This document shows, in pieces, positions 1-9,055 of a DNA stretch of 64,000 nucleotides. Both the position numbers and the translations under genes were made by a program. The stretch spans positions 310,001 through 374,000 of the forward strand of contig QXJR01000014.1 of assembly GCA_020975725.1 (NCBI GenBank), given 5' to 3'. Positions within the stretch are counted from its first letter, which is position 1. The number at the start of each line of letters is the position of its first letter. The notes under the pieces were generated by a model. That model ran no database searches, was not told the origin of the DNA, and saw nothing but the letters and a program-made list of their open reading frames with translations. The stretch is from Picocystis sp. L7. Lineage: Eukaryota > Chlorophyta > Picocystophyceae > Picocystales > Picocystaceae.

Positions 1-1242
1 CAGATTGTGCGGATGTGCCCCAAAGGAAGGCAAACCTTGCTGTTTTCTGCCACCATGACCGAGGAGGTGCGCCAGCTGGAGGCCATGTCCCTCAAGAATC
101 CAGTGCGGTTGTCGGCGGATGCATCGGGTCTGGCGCCCAAGGATCTCACCATCGAAGTCATTCGGATAAAGGAGAAGCATGTCGGTGACAAAGAAGCCAT
201 GCTACTTTCTATTGTCACCAGATCGTTCAAGTCAGAGGTGATCATCTTTGCCAAGACTAAACAGCAGGCCCACCGCTTGAACTTGCTCTTTGGTCTTTCT
301 GGTCTCAAAGCATCTGAACTGCACGGGAACATGACCCAGGCTCAGCGACTGGAGGCATTGGAAAAGTTTAGGAATAAGGAGTCCTCGTTCTTGATTGCCA
401 CTGATGTGGCGGCAAGAGGGCTGGACATTATTGGGGTGAAAACGGTCATCAACTATGATTCCCCGAGAGATTTGACATCTTTCTTGCACCGCGTGGGCAG
501 GACCGCAAGAGCAGGGCGGGCCGGATGCGCGATCACTTTCGCAGAGAACACAGATAAGGCACTCATCAAGATGGTCCAGAAGCACACAGGTAAGAAGCTG
601 CAAGAGCGTGTTCTTCAGTTGGCAGACGTGAAAGAGTGGCACACAAAGATCGAGGGCATGGAAAGGCAGGTGAATGCCATTCGTATGGAGGAGAGGGAGG
701 AACGCGCAATACGCAAAGCAGAGATGGAGGCATCCAAGGCAGAGAACATGCTGCTTCACGAATCGGAGATTTATTCACGGCCGGCCCGCACGTGGTTCCA
801 ATCTTCGGCAGAGAAGAAGGCCCTCAAAAAGGCCATGTCCTCTGAAGCGAAGGGGAGTGCAGAGAAGAAGCAAGCCGCAAGAACAAAAAAGGCGCTTGCC
901 AAGGACAAGGCAACCAGCAAGAATAAAGGCAAAGGGGAGAAGCGCGAGCGTCCAAAATCCGAGGATGATTTGGTAGCAGAAAAGGCCGGTCGAGAAGCCA
1001 AGCGCATCAAGTCCTACGAGAAGCAGCTCCGTCAGCAGGGACTGGCACCAAGCAAGGCAATGCTGTTGGCGCGTCAGAAAGCAGGCGTGGGGAAGCTTCA
1101 CGATGGCAAAGGTTCCAAGGACCAAGGAAAGCGCGCATCAGCTTCGGAGAACGAGGCGGGTCTGGGATCCACATCGTCCCTTTTGCCTCGAAGCAAAGGG
1201 AGGCACACCTTCAAGAGCAAGTCTCGGTACAAGCGCCGGTAG
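1..1242 (+). CDS. DRS1: DEAD-box RNA helicase DRS1/DDX27, C-terminal part
   Basis: ATP-dependent RNA helicase of the DDX27/Drs1 family, which acts in the nucleolus in large ribosomal subunit maturation. The frame is open from base 1, so the N-terminus (DEAD motif and P-loop) lies outside the window. Seen here: motif III SAT near the start, then the helicase C domain with AELHGN-like SELHGNMTQAQR, the ATDVAARGLD motif and HRVGRTARAGR (motif VI). The phrase FKSEVIIFAKTKQQAHRL and the TQAQRLEALEKF segment are typical of DDX27 rather than of other DEAD-box proteins. The last ~200 residues are a Lys/Glu/Arg-rich charged tail, as in Drs1 orthologues, ending in a basic KSKSRYKRR. The stop is TAG at 1240-1242. 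The downstream neighbour is on the opposite strand (tail to tail). Confidence 0.9.
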   Translation, partial: QIVRMCPKGRQTLLFSATMTEEVRQLEAMSLKNPVRLSADASGLAPKDLTIEVIRIKEKHVGDKEAMLLSIVTRSFKSEVIIFAKTKQQAHRLNLLFGLSGLKASELHGNMTQAQRLEALEKFRNKESSFLIATDVAARGLDIIGVKTVINYDSPRDLTSFLHRVGRTARAGRAGCAITFAENTDKALIKMVQKHTGKKLQERVLQLADVKEWHTKIEGMERQVNAIRMEEREERAIRKAEMEASKAENMLLHESEIYSRPARTWFQSSAEKKALKKAMSSEAKGSAEKKQAARTKKALAKDKATSKNKGKGEKRERPKSEDDLVAEKAGREAKRIKSYEKQLRQQGLAPSKAMLLARQKAGVGKLHDGKGSKDQGKRASASENEAGLGSTSSLLPRSKGRHTFKSKSRYKRR

Positions 1243-1463
1243 ACGGCGATCCTTCCTGGCTCGTGTCATACCTATGTACCTCCCGTTCATTCCCTTCGCA
1301 TGTTCCCTTTGCTTTTCCTTGGTGCGATTCTCTCGACGTTTGGTGGTGCAGGTGTACGAGGACGAGTGGTGCATGGTCCGGGTCGAGATGGATCGCGTCT
1401 AACGTCGACCCTACCTTCGCGTGTTGTGTTTCGGCATCCGTTGTGCTCCACCATTCCTACGCT

Positions 1464-2522
1464 TCAGGTCGCGAAGGCCACCGTCGCCACCACCACGAGC
1501 AGTGCCACGGCCACGGCGTCGGCGAGGCTCAGCCGTCGGTCGGTGCGCAGGATCTGGTGTTGCCATGGATCCACGAATCCTCTGGCTTTCATGGCCCTGG
1601 CGGTGTCTTTGGCGTGTTGCTCCAAGTTCTTCACCACACGCTGCACCACTTTGGCCGCCATGGCCATGCCGTCGGTGGGTCGCAAGGTGCGCCAGGACAC
1701 GCCTCTGGACGCCACGCCGAGCGCCATGGCGCGCACTTCGCCCGCCACGACCGCCAGGAATCGGATGGAGAGCAGGAGGGTGAGCTCCAGCTCCTGCGCG
1801 GTCCGCTTGGCGAAGGGGAAGCACGCGCCGACGGTGGCGCGTGCCAAGGCGTCCGGCGGCGTGGTGGCCAGCATGAGCGAAGCGGACTGCGTGGTGGTGT
1901 ACGTGGCCACGAACACCGCACCTGCACGCGTCCATGCGACCTTGGAGAAGCGCGCCAGCCATCCAGGAAGCACGTGGCGCGCCTGGGAAGGCGCGTCCAT
2001 GAGCGTGGGACCGACGTCCATGCCCACCAGGCGCAGCTCTTCCGGCGTCGGCGCGCGCGTGGCGGCCGGTGGAGGGCGCGTGGATCCCGCCAGGAGGGCC
2101 AGCAAGGCGGAGAAGAGGGCCAGGAGGAGCAGGCGCGGCATGGTGCGACGCGACGCGCGCGTGAACAGCGCCAAGGCGGCCAGGACGGAGGCCGCCGTGG
2201 CACGTGCGGCCAGGTCGGCACGTGGCAGGACGGCGAGGAGGAACACCAGCCAAAGCAGCTTCACGTTGGCGTCCACCAGGTGCAATGGACCCCTCGGACG
2301 CGGCACGTAGGATGCAGCAGGCGCACCACCAGTGCGCAGGAACGCCGACAGGATCCGCAACGCACGTGGTGGACGGTCCTCCTTGGACGCCTTCCTTTTC
2401 GCCATCCCCTCGGGATCCCTGGAGGCGCACACCTGTCCCTTCCCCCTCCTCCTCGTCCCGTCCGACGCGCTCCTGCGATGCGAAACACGCGCACGAGGCG
2501 CGACGCGCCATGCCGCCTCCAT
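1464..2522 (-). CDS. ABCI12: Plastid ECF-type transporter T component (ABCI12-like)
   Basis: Integral membrane T component (EcfT/CbiQ family) resembling plant ABCI12, a plastid-envelope energy-coupling protein of ECF-type ABC importers. The substrate is not evident. I chose the Met at 2522 because it gives a transit-like Arg/Ser/Ala-rich leader of about 40 residues before MAKRKASKED (alternative start 2405); the frame stays open further upstream to 2930 but that stretch looks non-coding. Family landmarks: LHLVDANVKLLWLV at the first membrane segment, SASLMLATTPPD, ELELTLLLSIRF, and the two short Ala/Ser-Arg-Gly signatures (ASRGVSW, KARGF) that couple T components to the ATPases. 352 aa. GC-rich codons create long antisense frames that I consider shadows. 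Confidence 0.8.
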   Translation of the reverse strand: MEAAWRVAPRARVSHRRSASDGTRRRGKGQVCASRDPEGMAKRKASKEDRPPRALRILSAFLRTGGAPAASYVPRPRGPLHLVDANVKLLWLVFLLAVLPRADLAARATAASVLAALALFTRASRRTMPRLLLLALFSALLALLAGSTRPPPAATRAPTPEELRLVGMDVGPTLMDAPSQARHVLPGWLARFSKVAWTRAGAVFVATYTTTQSASLMLATTPPDALARATVGACFPFAKRTAQELELTLLLSIRFLAVVAGEVRAMALGVASRGVSWRTLRPTDGMAMAAKVVQRVVKNLEQHAKDTARAMKARGFVDPWQHQILRTDRRLSLADAVAVALLVVVATVAFAT

Positions 2523-4632
2523 CGCCACGTCCGATTCGCTTCCGCCCCTGTGGTTCGAGGGCCACCACTTCACTCCTGGGATGTGCGAAACGACGTGTAC
2601 GAAGAAAAGAGGAGCATGGAAAGGTGGCATGCCCCACGCCATGGCAAGGTCCGTGTGGTTGACTCCCCAGGGGTTCGTGGAGATGCCTCCCCGACGATTC
2701 CCGTACGCTTCGTCCTTGCTACGCTTCGCGCACCTTTTCGGATGGCACCCGAGCACGAGCAAGCATGGGTCCCTTGAACTCTCCGAACGCCGGGTATGGC
2801 GAGGCGAGCCTCGTGCAGTTGTCCAACGCCCGCGTCTGGTCGACCTCGGTCCGCTCACAGGCTCACGAGTTTCTACCTTCTTGAGATGAATTTGGGCCTG
2901 CGCCACCTTTGAGGCCATCGTATCAACCAAGTGGTGCCTTACATGCGTAACTTGGGGGTGCTATCAACGACGAATGCCACATGGAGAACAATGGTGGTGC
3001 TCGAACCACGTCCCAACGCGCGAGCGTTGGACCCGCTCGCTTGTGATTCTGCCATCCCATGCTTTTGATGTAGAAGGCCAACGTGAACTCGGCCTTCCAT
3101 TCTGTTTCCGAACAACAACGTGGGAGTTTTTGAAAGGTGGAAAGAGATCCGCGTGCTTTGGATGTACAAGATCGATGGCGGATGAAGCAAGGTCGTGTGG
3201 ATGTTCCGGGATCGATCCTCGCAATCCAAGCGTTGAGGCGAAACCAAGCGTCTCCCACGGATCGTCCGTGCGTCGGTGAACGTTTCACGATTATGAATCG
3301 CGTAGAAGCTTTCGTATGCGAGAGGAAACTCACCAACTACAAGGCCGTCTCGCTCCTTCCGGCAGGTGGTTCCTCTCGTCGATGTATGACAAGGTGGCGC
3401 CTTGGTGATCTGTTGGGGAACAGGTTGGCTTTCTCATGGGCCAAGACGGAAGCAATTCGAGACCGACGAACCGGCAAGTTGCTGGTGTCGACTTCATCAT
3501 CGGAAGTACTTCCACACCTTCGGGTGAAGCTGGAACTTGCCGCTGCATCGACGCTTCATATCGGGTTGGGGAGCGACGCGAGAGGAACCCACTGAACGCC
3601 TTCGGTTGTGATACTCACAACCCTCGAAGGTTCCGGCCTCTCCCTTTCAAATCTCGGGTGCGAACGGGATCGATCGGGGACGAACCGACGTGCGCCACGG
3701 CCCTGCTCGATGGATGCGAATTCGAACGCTTCGATCTTGGCGTTCGATGGCAACGAGGAAAGGTTTCGATGCATGGCAACTAGATCAACATGCTGCTGCA
3801 TCGAACGCCACCGATTCGTCGACCGCTCGGTCGCATCCACAACGGGTGGTTCCCGGTCCCAAACACTCCAGGAAGCCTTTCCAGTGTGGAATCGAGTGCA
3901 GAACGAAAACGAAAAGCTTTACGAGTCGACGTATGAACGAACACCGGATCCACGGTGGAATTCGTCTTCGCACGATTGGACACGCCGATGCGGACCAGTG
4001 GAAGTGTCCATAGGACGAGGTTCCGAGAGACATCCAACCGCAAGGAATCCTTGTTCTTGCGGCGAAACACGGCAGACATGCAAGGATAGGATGGGAAGCA
4101 GTCGAACGGCTCTCAGCAGAATGCGGATCGGTCGTTCCTGCACGTGCTTGATACGAGGTGAGCGAGGAGGTCCCCTTTTAGCACTTGGCTTCTCCTGTGA
4201 CCGTCCAAGAATGCAAAGGAGAGTGGTGAAGCGCACGTCCACTTCACGTGGGCACTTCACGAAAGTCTCTATGTTCAAGCCAACAGCGTCTTTTACCGAC
4301 GTTACGGGCACAGGCGACGAGGTGGTCTCCCTTGGACGACCTGTCCACGGGACCAGACCGCCGTCCCAGCAGCAGAGAAGGGGAACATCCCAGTGGGCGA
4401 GGGAATGGTTGAGCATGGTCCAAGGTACATTCGAGCCTCCACATCATCTTTCCCAGCAGTTTTGGTTTCAGAAGGAACAAAGAGGAGGTCCAACCCATCG
4501 AATTTCCCACACAAGAGGTGTGTGGACACGAGGACCATGCTCTGCATGGGCTCGACGGTGGCATTGCCGTTGTCTCTGTGCCTTCGGCGAGCCGTCGGTG
4601 CGTCGCGTGAATGCTGCACCATTCCCTCTCGT
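2523..4632. other. 2.1 kb without a recognisable gene
   Basis: Between the 5' end of the ABCI12-like gene and the 3' end of NOP14. The longest frame (3608-4684, plus strand) has a Cys/Arg/Ser-rich, compositionally odd translation with no domain, and I do not call it. A GGTTGACTC word lies at 2657-2665, near the start of the ABCI12-like gene. The 3.0-4.3 kb part has a patchwork, mid-GC texture like the empty stretches at 24.3-25.8 and 56.4-59.3 kb, and may be decayed repeat DNA. No terminal repeats or transposase were seen. Confidence 0.5.
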
Positions 4633-7104
4633 TCATCCTTTGCGTTGCTTCTTTCCTTTCTTCTGCGAGAATCCGCCGGATTGACCCCCTGAACGCATGT
4701 CTGCTTCCAACTGTTCCAACATCCCGAAATTGCGCTGCTGTTCGGCACGAAGCGAGGCACTGGCTTCGAGCGCTTCGCGGCGGCGTTGTTCGGCCAGGTA
4801 GTAGTTGTCCTTCTTCAGCTCTCGAGCGGCTCCTTTGGCTTCGGAGGCGAACTCTCGACGCAGGCGACGCATGGCCGACCTTTCGCGATCCACGTCGTAG
4901 TCTCGACCACGCACATAGTCTTCTTCGAAGCGCGGATTGTACGTCTTCTTCACCGTCACCGGAGCGCCAGACGCCACCGGCAGACGGACGCGTTCGGCGC
5001 GTATCGAACGCGACCAGTTCGACAGCTGGGAAGCCAACGCGGCGCGCTTCGACTCCAACGCAGGACGCGCGACGATGGTTCCCAGCGCCGACAAGGACGC
5101 ATGGACGTCGTCCAAGAGCTCTGGCGCACCCCAATCGTCGTCCAACAGCGCGCAGAAGGACTGCAACGTGTCCAGCGCTTTGTCCAGGAGCTCCAAGTAC
5201 GCGTCCCTGCCGCCAACGAAGGCGGAAGCGCGTCCAATGGAGAGAAACTCGTACACAGAACGGAAGGTGGGCTTGGCCTCCGATTCTTCCTCCTCAGGAG
5301 GAGATGGTGCGCTGCGCACGGCTTCCAGGCGAGACACCAGCTGTTCGTCCTGCCATTTGCTGCCGTCCAGGATTCCGGTCAAGAAGTTGATGGCTTCAGG
5401 AAAATATCGCTTGGCTGGTCGGACCACCTGCAACGCACAACCGCATAGGAGCAAACCGGTCAATGCATCTTGCAGATCCACCACGGGACAGTGGGTGAGA
5501 TAAGAGCCAATCAACAGGCTCAGCGGTCCCAACACTGGATGAGCAAAGTCCGACCCCGGGAACAGCAAACACCACAGCTTGATCTGCACGATGACCTGAG
5601 GACTGGGCCAACCGCGGATGCGGTCGTCCCTCAGGGTGGCATTGTGCACGTCCTGCATCTTCACAATCCGAGAATGAGCCACCATTTGGGCATACATGGG
5701 CAGCTGAGCCGACATCTCGAAAAGGGGACCCACGAGGACATCAATCTTCTCGGAGGGTATGGGCTGAGTGCCTCCCAAATGAGCAAGGTACTGCATGAGA
5801 TATCCATACAAAATTTGCATGTTCTTGCGTTCATCCTGGGTTTGAGGATCCTTTTTCCTCAATTTTTGGATCCAAGGTGCAAGAGCCGCTGCATTCAAAC
5901 CATCTGCAACTTTAGCAAACGCCCCATACTCAGCAGGAATCTGTGGTGCTGTGAACATTGTGTTGGCCGCAGTGGACGGCATGCCGTTCTCTCTTGTGAG
6001 GTTGCCTTGCGTCACCGCGGCCTCTTCTTCTTCTTCCACTTCCAAATCGCTTTTTCCTGCATCTTCCTCGTCACTGCCATCCGTGCTTCCCTCTGTGCTT
6101 GTGCTACCAGATTCCAGAACCTTGTCCTCTTCATGATCGAAATCTAGCGCAAGTGTACCCTGGTTCCCCTCGCCTTCGTCGACGTCGCTCTCGCCGGATT
6201 CCTCCGATTCCTCCTTGTCCATTCTTTTCCTCTTTTGCCGTTCCAGTCTCTCCTTCCTTGCTTCCTCTTCGGCCTGGATTTCCTCTTCTGTCTTTGTGCG
6301 CTCGCCCGCTTTTGCCCGCATGTCAAAAACCAGCTCCCTTGCCGATCTGTCGTAGGCATCTTCCTCCTCCGCACCGATGCCCAGCACGGTTACTCCCTCC
6401 ACATCCTTGGCGGCTCTGTTTCTTTCCGACTTGCTTCCCATCGGCCTGCCCTCCTTCATGAGTTCTCGGAACCCGCTGTCCAAGGTTTGCAGGAGGTTCA
6501 GGTCGTCTTCTCTTTGCTTGGCTTTGATGGCTTTGAACATCTTGCTCTTTGCAATGATTTCTGACATGACTTCGGCCTTGGTCTTTCTCCTCTCGTCTCC
6601 AGCTTGTCCATCTTCTCCACCTCCGAAGTTCAGGATGGCCGTTTCTCTCGCCGAAAGCGCGCCCGACCCGTCGTCTTCGTCGGCATAGGCTCTCAGGATG
6701 GCTTCCCTTTCGATTTCATCGTCGTCCAGCTCGTCCAGCGGCTTCCCACCGTGTGTGAGCACGTTGGTTTCTGGGTCGTTTGTGCCTGCCTTTCCTTGGA
6801 GCAGCTTGTACCTGGGATCTTTCTTGATCTGTTTGATCCTTTCCTTCTGGAACCTGGCGATGGAACTGTCTCCTCCTTCTTCCGTCCCATCTCCTTTCTG
6901 CGCGAACCTCCGGTCCACGAATCGGTTGTTCTTTCCGCGCCGTCGGTATTCCACCAGGAGGGTCTTCTCGCGCGCCTTCTGGGCGTCTTCGGTCCTTCTC
7001 TTGCCCGTCTTGGCCTTCTTCGCCCCCAGCACGTCGAACTTGGTCCTTCCAGGCAGGCCGGACGCCTCGTCGAACGATCGCAAGCGCCTTTTCGCCATCG
7101 CCAA
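4633..7104 (-). CDS. NOP14: Nucleolar protein NOP14 (SSU processome)
   Basis: NOP14 is a component of the 90S pre-ribosome/SSU processome needed for 18S rRNA maturation; it works in the nucleolus with Noc4, Utp14 and Emg1. The 823-aa length is normal for the family (about 810-860). Seen in order: KFDVLGAKK, EKTLLVEYRRRGKNNRFVDRRF (residues ~18-66), DPRYKLLQ, LTHGGKPLDELDD, SEIIAKSKMFKAIKAKQRED, DRSARELVFDMRAKAGERTKTEEE, an acidic Glu/Asp/Ser tract (~300-375), then a long helical C-terminal half. It ends in a Gly/Lys-rich basic tail. The start at 7104 (MAMAKRRLRSF) fits the basic N-terminus of orthologues. No intron is needed. Divergent from the ClpR gene, with ~390 bp between starts. Confidence 0.92.
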   Translation of the reverse strand: MAMAKRRLRSFDEASGLPGRTKFDVLGAKKAKTGKRRTEDAQKAREKTLLVEYRRRGKNNRFVDRRFAQKGDGTEEGGDSSIARFQKERIKQIKKDPRYKLLQGKAGTNDPETNVLTHGGKPLDELDDDEIEREAILRAYADEDDGSGALSARETAILNFGGGEDGQAGDERRKTKAEVMSEIIAKSKMFKAIKAKQREDDLNLLQTLDSGFRELMKEGRPMGSKSERNRAAKDVEGVTVLGIGAEEEDAYDRSARELVFDMRAKAGERTKTEEEIQAEEEARKERLERQKRKRMDKEESEESGESDVDEGEGNQGTLALDFDHEEDKVLESGSTSTEGSTDGSDEEDAGKSDLEVEEEEEAAVTQGNLTRENGMPSTAANTMFTAPQIPAEYGAFAKVADGLNAAALAPWIQKLRKKDPQTQDERKNMQILYGYLMQYLAHLGGTQPIPSEKIDVLVGPLFEMSAQLPMYAQMVAHSRIVKMQDVHNATLRDDRIRGWPSPQVIVQIKLWCLLFPGSDFAHPVLGPLSLLIGSYLTHCPVVDLQDALTGLLLCGCALQVVRPAKRYFPEAINFLTGILDGSKWQDEQLVSRLEAVRSAPSPPEEEESEAKPTFRSVYEFLSIGRASAFVGGRDAYLELLDKALDTLQSFCALLDDDWGAPELLDDVHASLSALGTIVARPALESKRAALASQLSNWSRSIRAERVRLPVASGAPVTVKKTYNPRFEEDYVRGRDYDVDRERSAMRRLRREFASEAKGAARELKKDNYYLAEQRRREALEASASLRAEQQRNFGMLEQLEADMRSGGQSGGFSQKKGKKQRKG

Positions 7105-7169
7105 ACCTGTGTCCAGGCATGCCCATCTGCCGCCATGAAACCTCGGTCGAAGGACCCCCCCTCCCTCGA

Positions 7170-7189
7170 GGTTAATTCGGGACTTAACC
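7170..7189. promoter_or_regulatory. Palindromic GGTTAA-N8-TTAACC element
   Basis: GGTTAATTCGGGACTTAACC, a perfect 6-bp inverted repeat around an 8-nt spacer, 66 nt upstream of the NOP14 start and within the divergent NOP14/ClpR promoter. A C7 run precedes it at 7155-7161. The same core recurs in other 5' flanks of this window (37092, 51426, 52446-52467, 24349, 27807). A promoter role is inferred from position only. Confidence 0.4.
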
Positions 7190-7417
7190 CAGGGAGGGCA
7201 CCAGCACCAGCAGCCGCAGCAGCAGCGGGAGGGTGGGGAGAGGGAGAGAGCCGGGAGCGGGTCCCTTTCGAAAGGGAGGGACGGGCCGGTTCGAACCCGA
7301 AGGGAAGGTCCGGTATCTTGTGCCGAAGATATCGATAGACGATCGAGATCTCTTCCCGGAGGAGCAGAAGGATCCCTTGCTGCCCCCGATCCTGTCCATC
7401 GATATCCTCTACCTCGA

Positions 7418-7442
7418 AGATCTCGATAATGTATCGAGATCT
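7418..7442. promoter_or_regulatory. 10-bp inverted repeat in the ClpR 5' flank
   Basis: AGATCTCGAT and ATCGAGATCT, separated by 5 nt (AATGT), form a perfect 10-bp hairpin or palindromic site about 50 nt before the ClpR start. ATCGAT and CGAGATCT words are repeated nearby (7330-7470). Similar words (AAGATCTCGAT, GATATCGATGGGG) recur at 53.93-53.99 kb. The role is unknown: it could be a protein-binding site or an mRNA leader hairpin. Confidence 0.35.
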
Positions 7443-7493
7443 ACGTGGATGGGTATCGATGTGGAGGCGTGTGAAGGGGGCAGAAGCGAGTCG

Positions 7494-8258
7494 ATGGCGA
7501 TGACGACGCGCGGCTGCGCGATGGAAAGGCGGCACGCCGCGCCTCCTTCGGTCACGCGTGGGACGGTCGGGAAGGCTCACCTGCGTCCTTCAGGGGCAAG
7601 GAAAGCGAAGCAGGCGAGAAGCGAGGTCGTGCGTGCCCGTGCCGTGGAAGAGGGACGTGGAAGCGTCCGTGCGAGCCAAGACAATCCAGCCCTCGCACCG
7701 ATGCTGTATCCGGACGGACCGCAAGGGAATGCGGTGGACATACCGACGTACCTGGTGGAAAACCGCATCGTCTTCATCGGAGGTAAGATCGACGATACCG
7801 TCGCGGCCAAGGTGGTCGCTTCCATCCTTGCCCTGCAGTCCTTGGACCCCGAGAAGGACATCAAGATCTATCTCAACAGTCCTGCCGGCCAGTTCTATCA
7901 CGTCATGGCCATCCTCGACTTGATGTCCATGTGTCCCTGCGACATCGTCACCGTCGGTTTTGGTGCTGTCATGGGCGCGTCTTCCCTCATCCTCATGTCG
8001 GGGACAAAAGGGAAACGGTACGCCATGAAGAACTCTCGCGTAGTGCTGCAAAAACCACAAGCAGGGTTGCAAGGATCGGCAGATGAGTGTAACATACAAG
8101 CAAAGGAAGCTAATAGGAACATGCAAGTAGCGTGGAAGATCATGACCAAATGCACTGGGCTGGATTTGGAAGCGGTGCAGGAGGAAATGGATCGGGACAA
8201 CTTCTTGAGCCCAGAAGAAGCCGTGAAAATGGGAGTGGTCGATGCCGTGATCGAGTAG
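7494..8258 (+). CDS. Plastid ClpR-type (non-catalytic) Clp protease subunit
   Basis: A member of the ClpP fold family (about 195 aa core after a basic leader). These form the heptameric rings of the plastid Clp protease. Core landmarks are ENRIVFIGGKIDD, IYLNSPAGQFYHVMAILDLM, GTKGKRYAMKNSRVV and the ending DNFLSPEEAVKMGVVDAVIE. The catalytic Ser site, normally in an ASMG context, reads GAVMGAS (Val at the Ser position). The catalytic His, normally in IHQP, reads LQKP. So this is predicted to be a proteolytically inactive ClpR subunit, closest in feel to plant ClpR1. The start at 7494 gives an Arg/Ser/Ala-rich transit peptide; the frame is open further upstream to 7233, but that part holds inverted repeats and looks like leader DNA. 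Which ClpR orthologue it is remains open. Confidence 0.82.
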   Translation: MAMTTRGCAMERRHAAPPSVTRGTVGKAHLRPSGARKAKQARSEVVRARAVEEGRGSVRASQDNPALAPMLYPDGPQGNAVDIPTYLVENRIVFIGGKIDDTVAAKVVASILALQSLDPEKDIKIYLNSPAGQFYHVMAILDLMSMCPCDIVTVGFGAVMGASSLILMSGTKGKRYAMKNSRVVLQKPQAGLQGSADECNIQAKEANRNMQVAWKIMTKCTGLDLEAVQEEMDRDNFLSPEEAVKMGVVDAVIE

Positions 8259-8379
8259 AATGATGTACAATTGCCCATCCCTTCCAGCGTCATGCTTGTT
8301 CGTGTCTTTCAGTGTGTAGACATGGGGAAGCTTACGTGATGGATGCCTTGCAAGTTTTGGCCTGGCGTATGCTTGTGTT

Positions 8380-8757
8380 TCAAATCAATTTGGGTTCGCA
8401 CCTTACATGTTCGGGGCACCCCTCTAGCCATTCGATGTAAGATCGGAATGCATCCATGCTCCGCTGGGCATTTTCGGTCCATTCGATGACTTTATGGACT
8501 GGTCTTCCGTTCTTCGAGCATCCCTGCGCCTTATATTGCACCTGGCCGCCCTCCCACTTTGATTCCTTTCCACTGACATGGCAGCTCTGCTTCTGTCTGT
8601 GAGGTTTCAAAGCGACTGTGGTCGGTCTCGGACGCGCCAGAACGGCAGGTTTAGGCTGTTGCCTTCCTCCACGGATCTGCCAAGGAATCCATCCTCGTAC
8701 CAAACTCCTGTCCATCCAGGGTTCGCACTCGATGTCGAACGTGCACGACTCCCGCAT
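8380..8757 (-). CDS. Uncertain small open frame, unrecognised
   Basis: A 125-codon frame lying tail to tail with ClpR, ending ...AFRSYIEWLEGCPEHVRCEPKLI. The C-terminal ~45 residues look protein-like, but I recognise no family, and the N-terminal half is Arg/Pro-rich in a way common to shadow frames. It could be the last exon of a spliced gene or chance. The rest of 8259-9055 shows no gene; it is the 5' flank of the EH-domain gene and contains a C7 run at 8822-8828. Confidence 0.2.
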   Translation of the reverse strand: MRESCTFDIECEPWMDRSLVRGWIPWQIRGGRQQPKPAVLARPRPTTVALKPHRQKQSCHVSGKESKWEGGQVQYKAQGCSKNGRPVHKVIEWTENAQRSMDAFRSYIEWLEGCPEHVRCEPKLI

Positions 8758-9055
8758 GCCTCTGCAGCATCCCTCTCATCCCATGTGCTTCCTTCCACCT
8801 TGTGGACCCCTCCTCCAGGTACCCCCCTTTCCGACATCCGTTCAGGAGGCAGAGACACGGTTATGGACCCCACAACCGTATCCGTTTTTCCGTGGTGGGG
8901 TCGCCCCGGTTTCGTGTGGGAAGGGGAGGGAGGGTTGCTTCCCACGCGCCCTATCTCCCTTCATCGATGGTTCTGTTGTTGGTGACAACCTACAACACGT
9001 TGTGCCATCGCCAAGGCAACAGGGTCCGACCCCGAGACGTCTTGCCAAGACCAAC

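Noticed and set aside
1263-2777. 504-codon plus-strand open frame
   Set aside because: Lies antisense to the ABCI12-like gene; the translation is His/Arg/Gly-rich and has no domain. It is a shadow of GC-rich codons.
3608-4684. 358-codon plus-strand open frame
   Set aside because: Cys/Arg/Ser-rich translation without domains, overlapping the end of NOP14; not coding-like.
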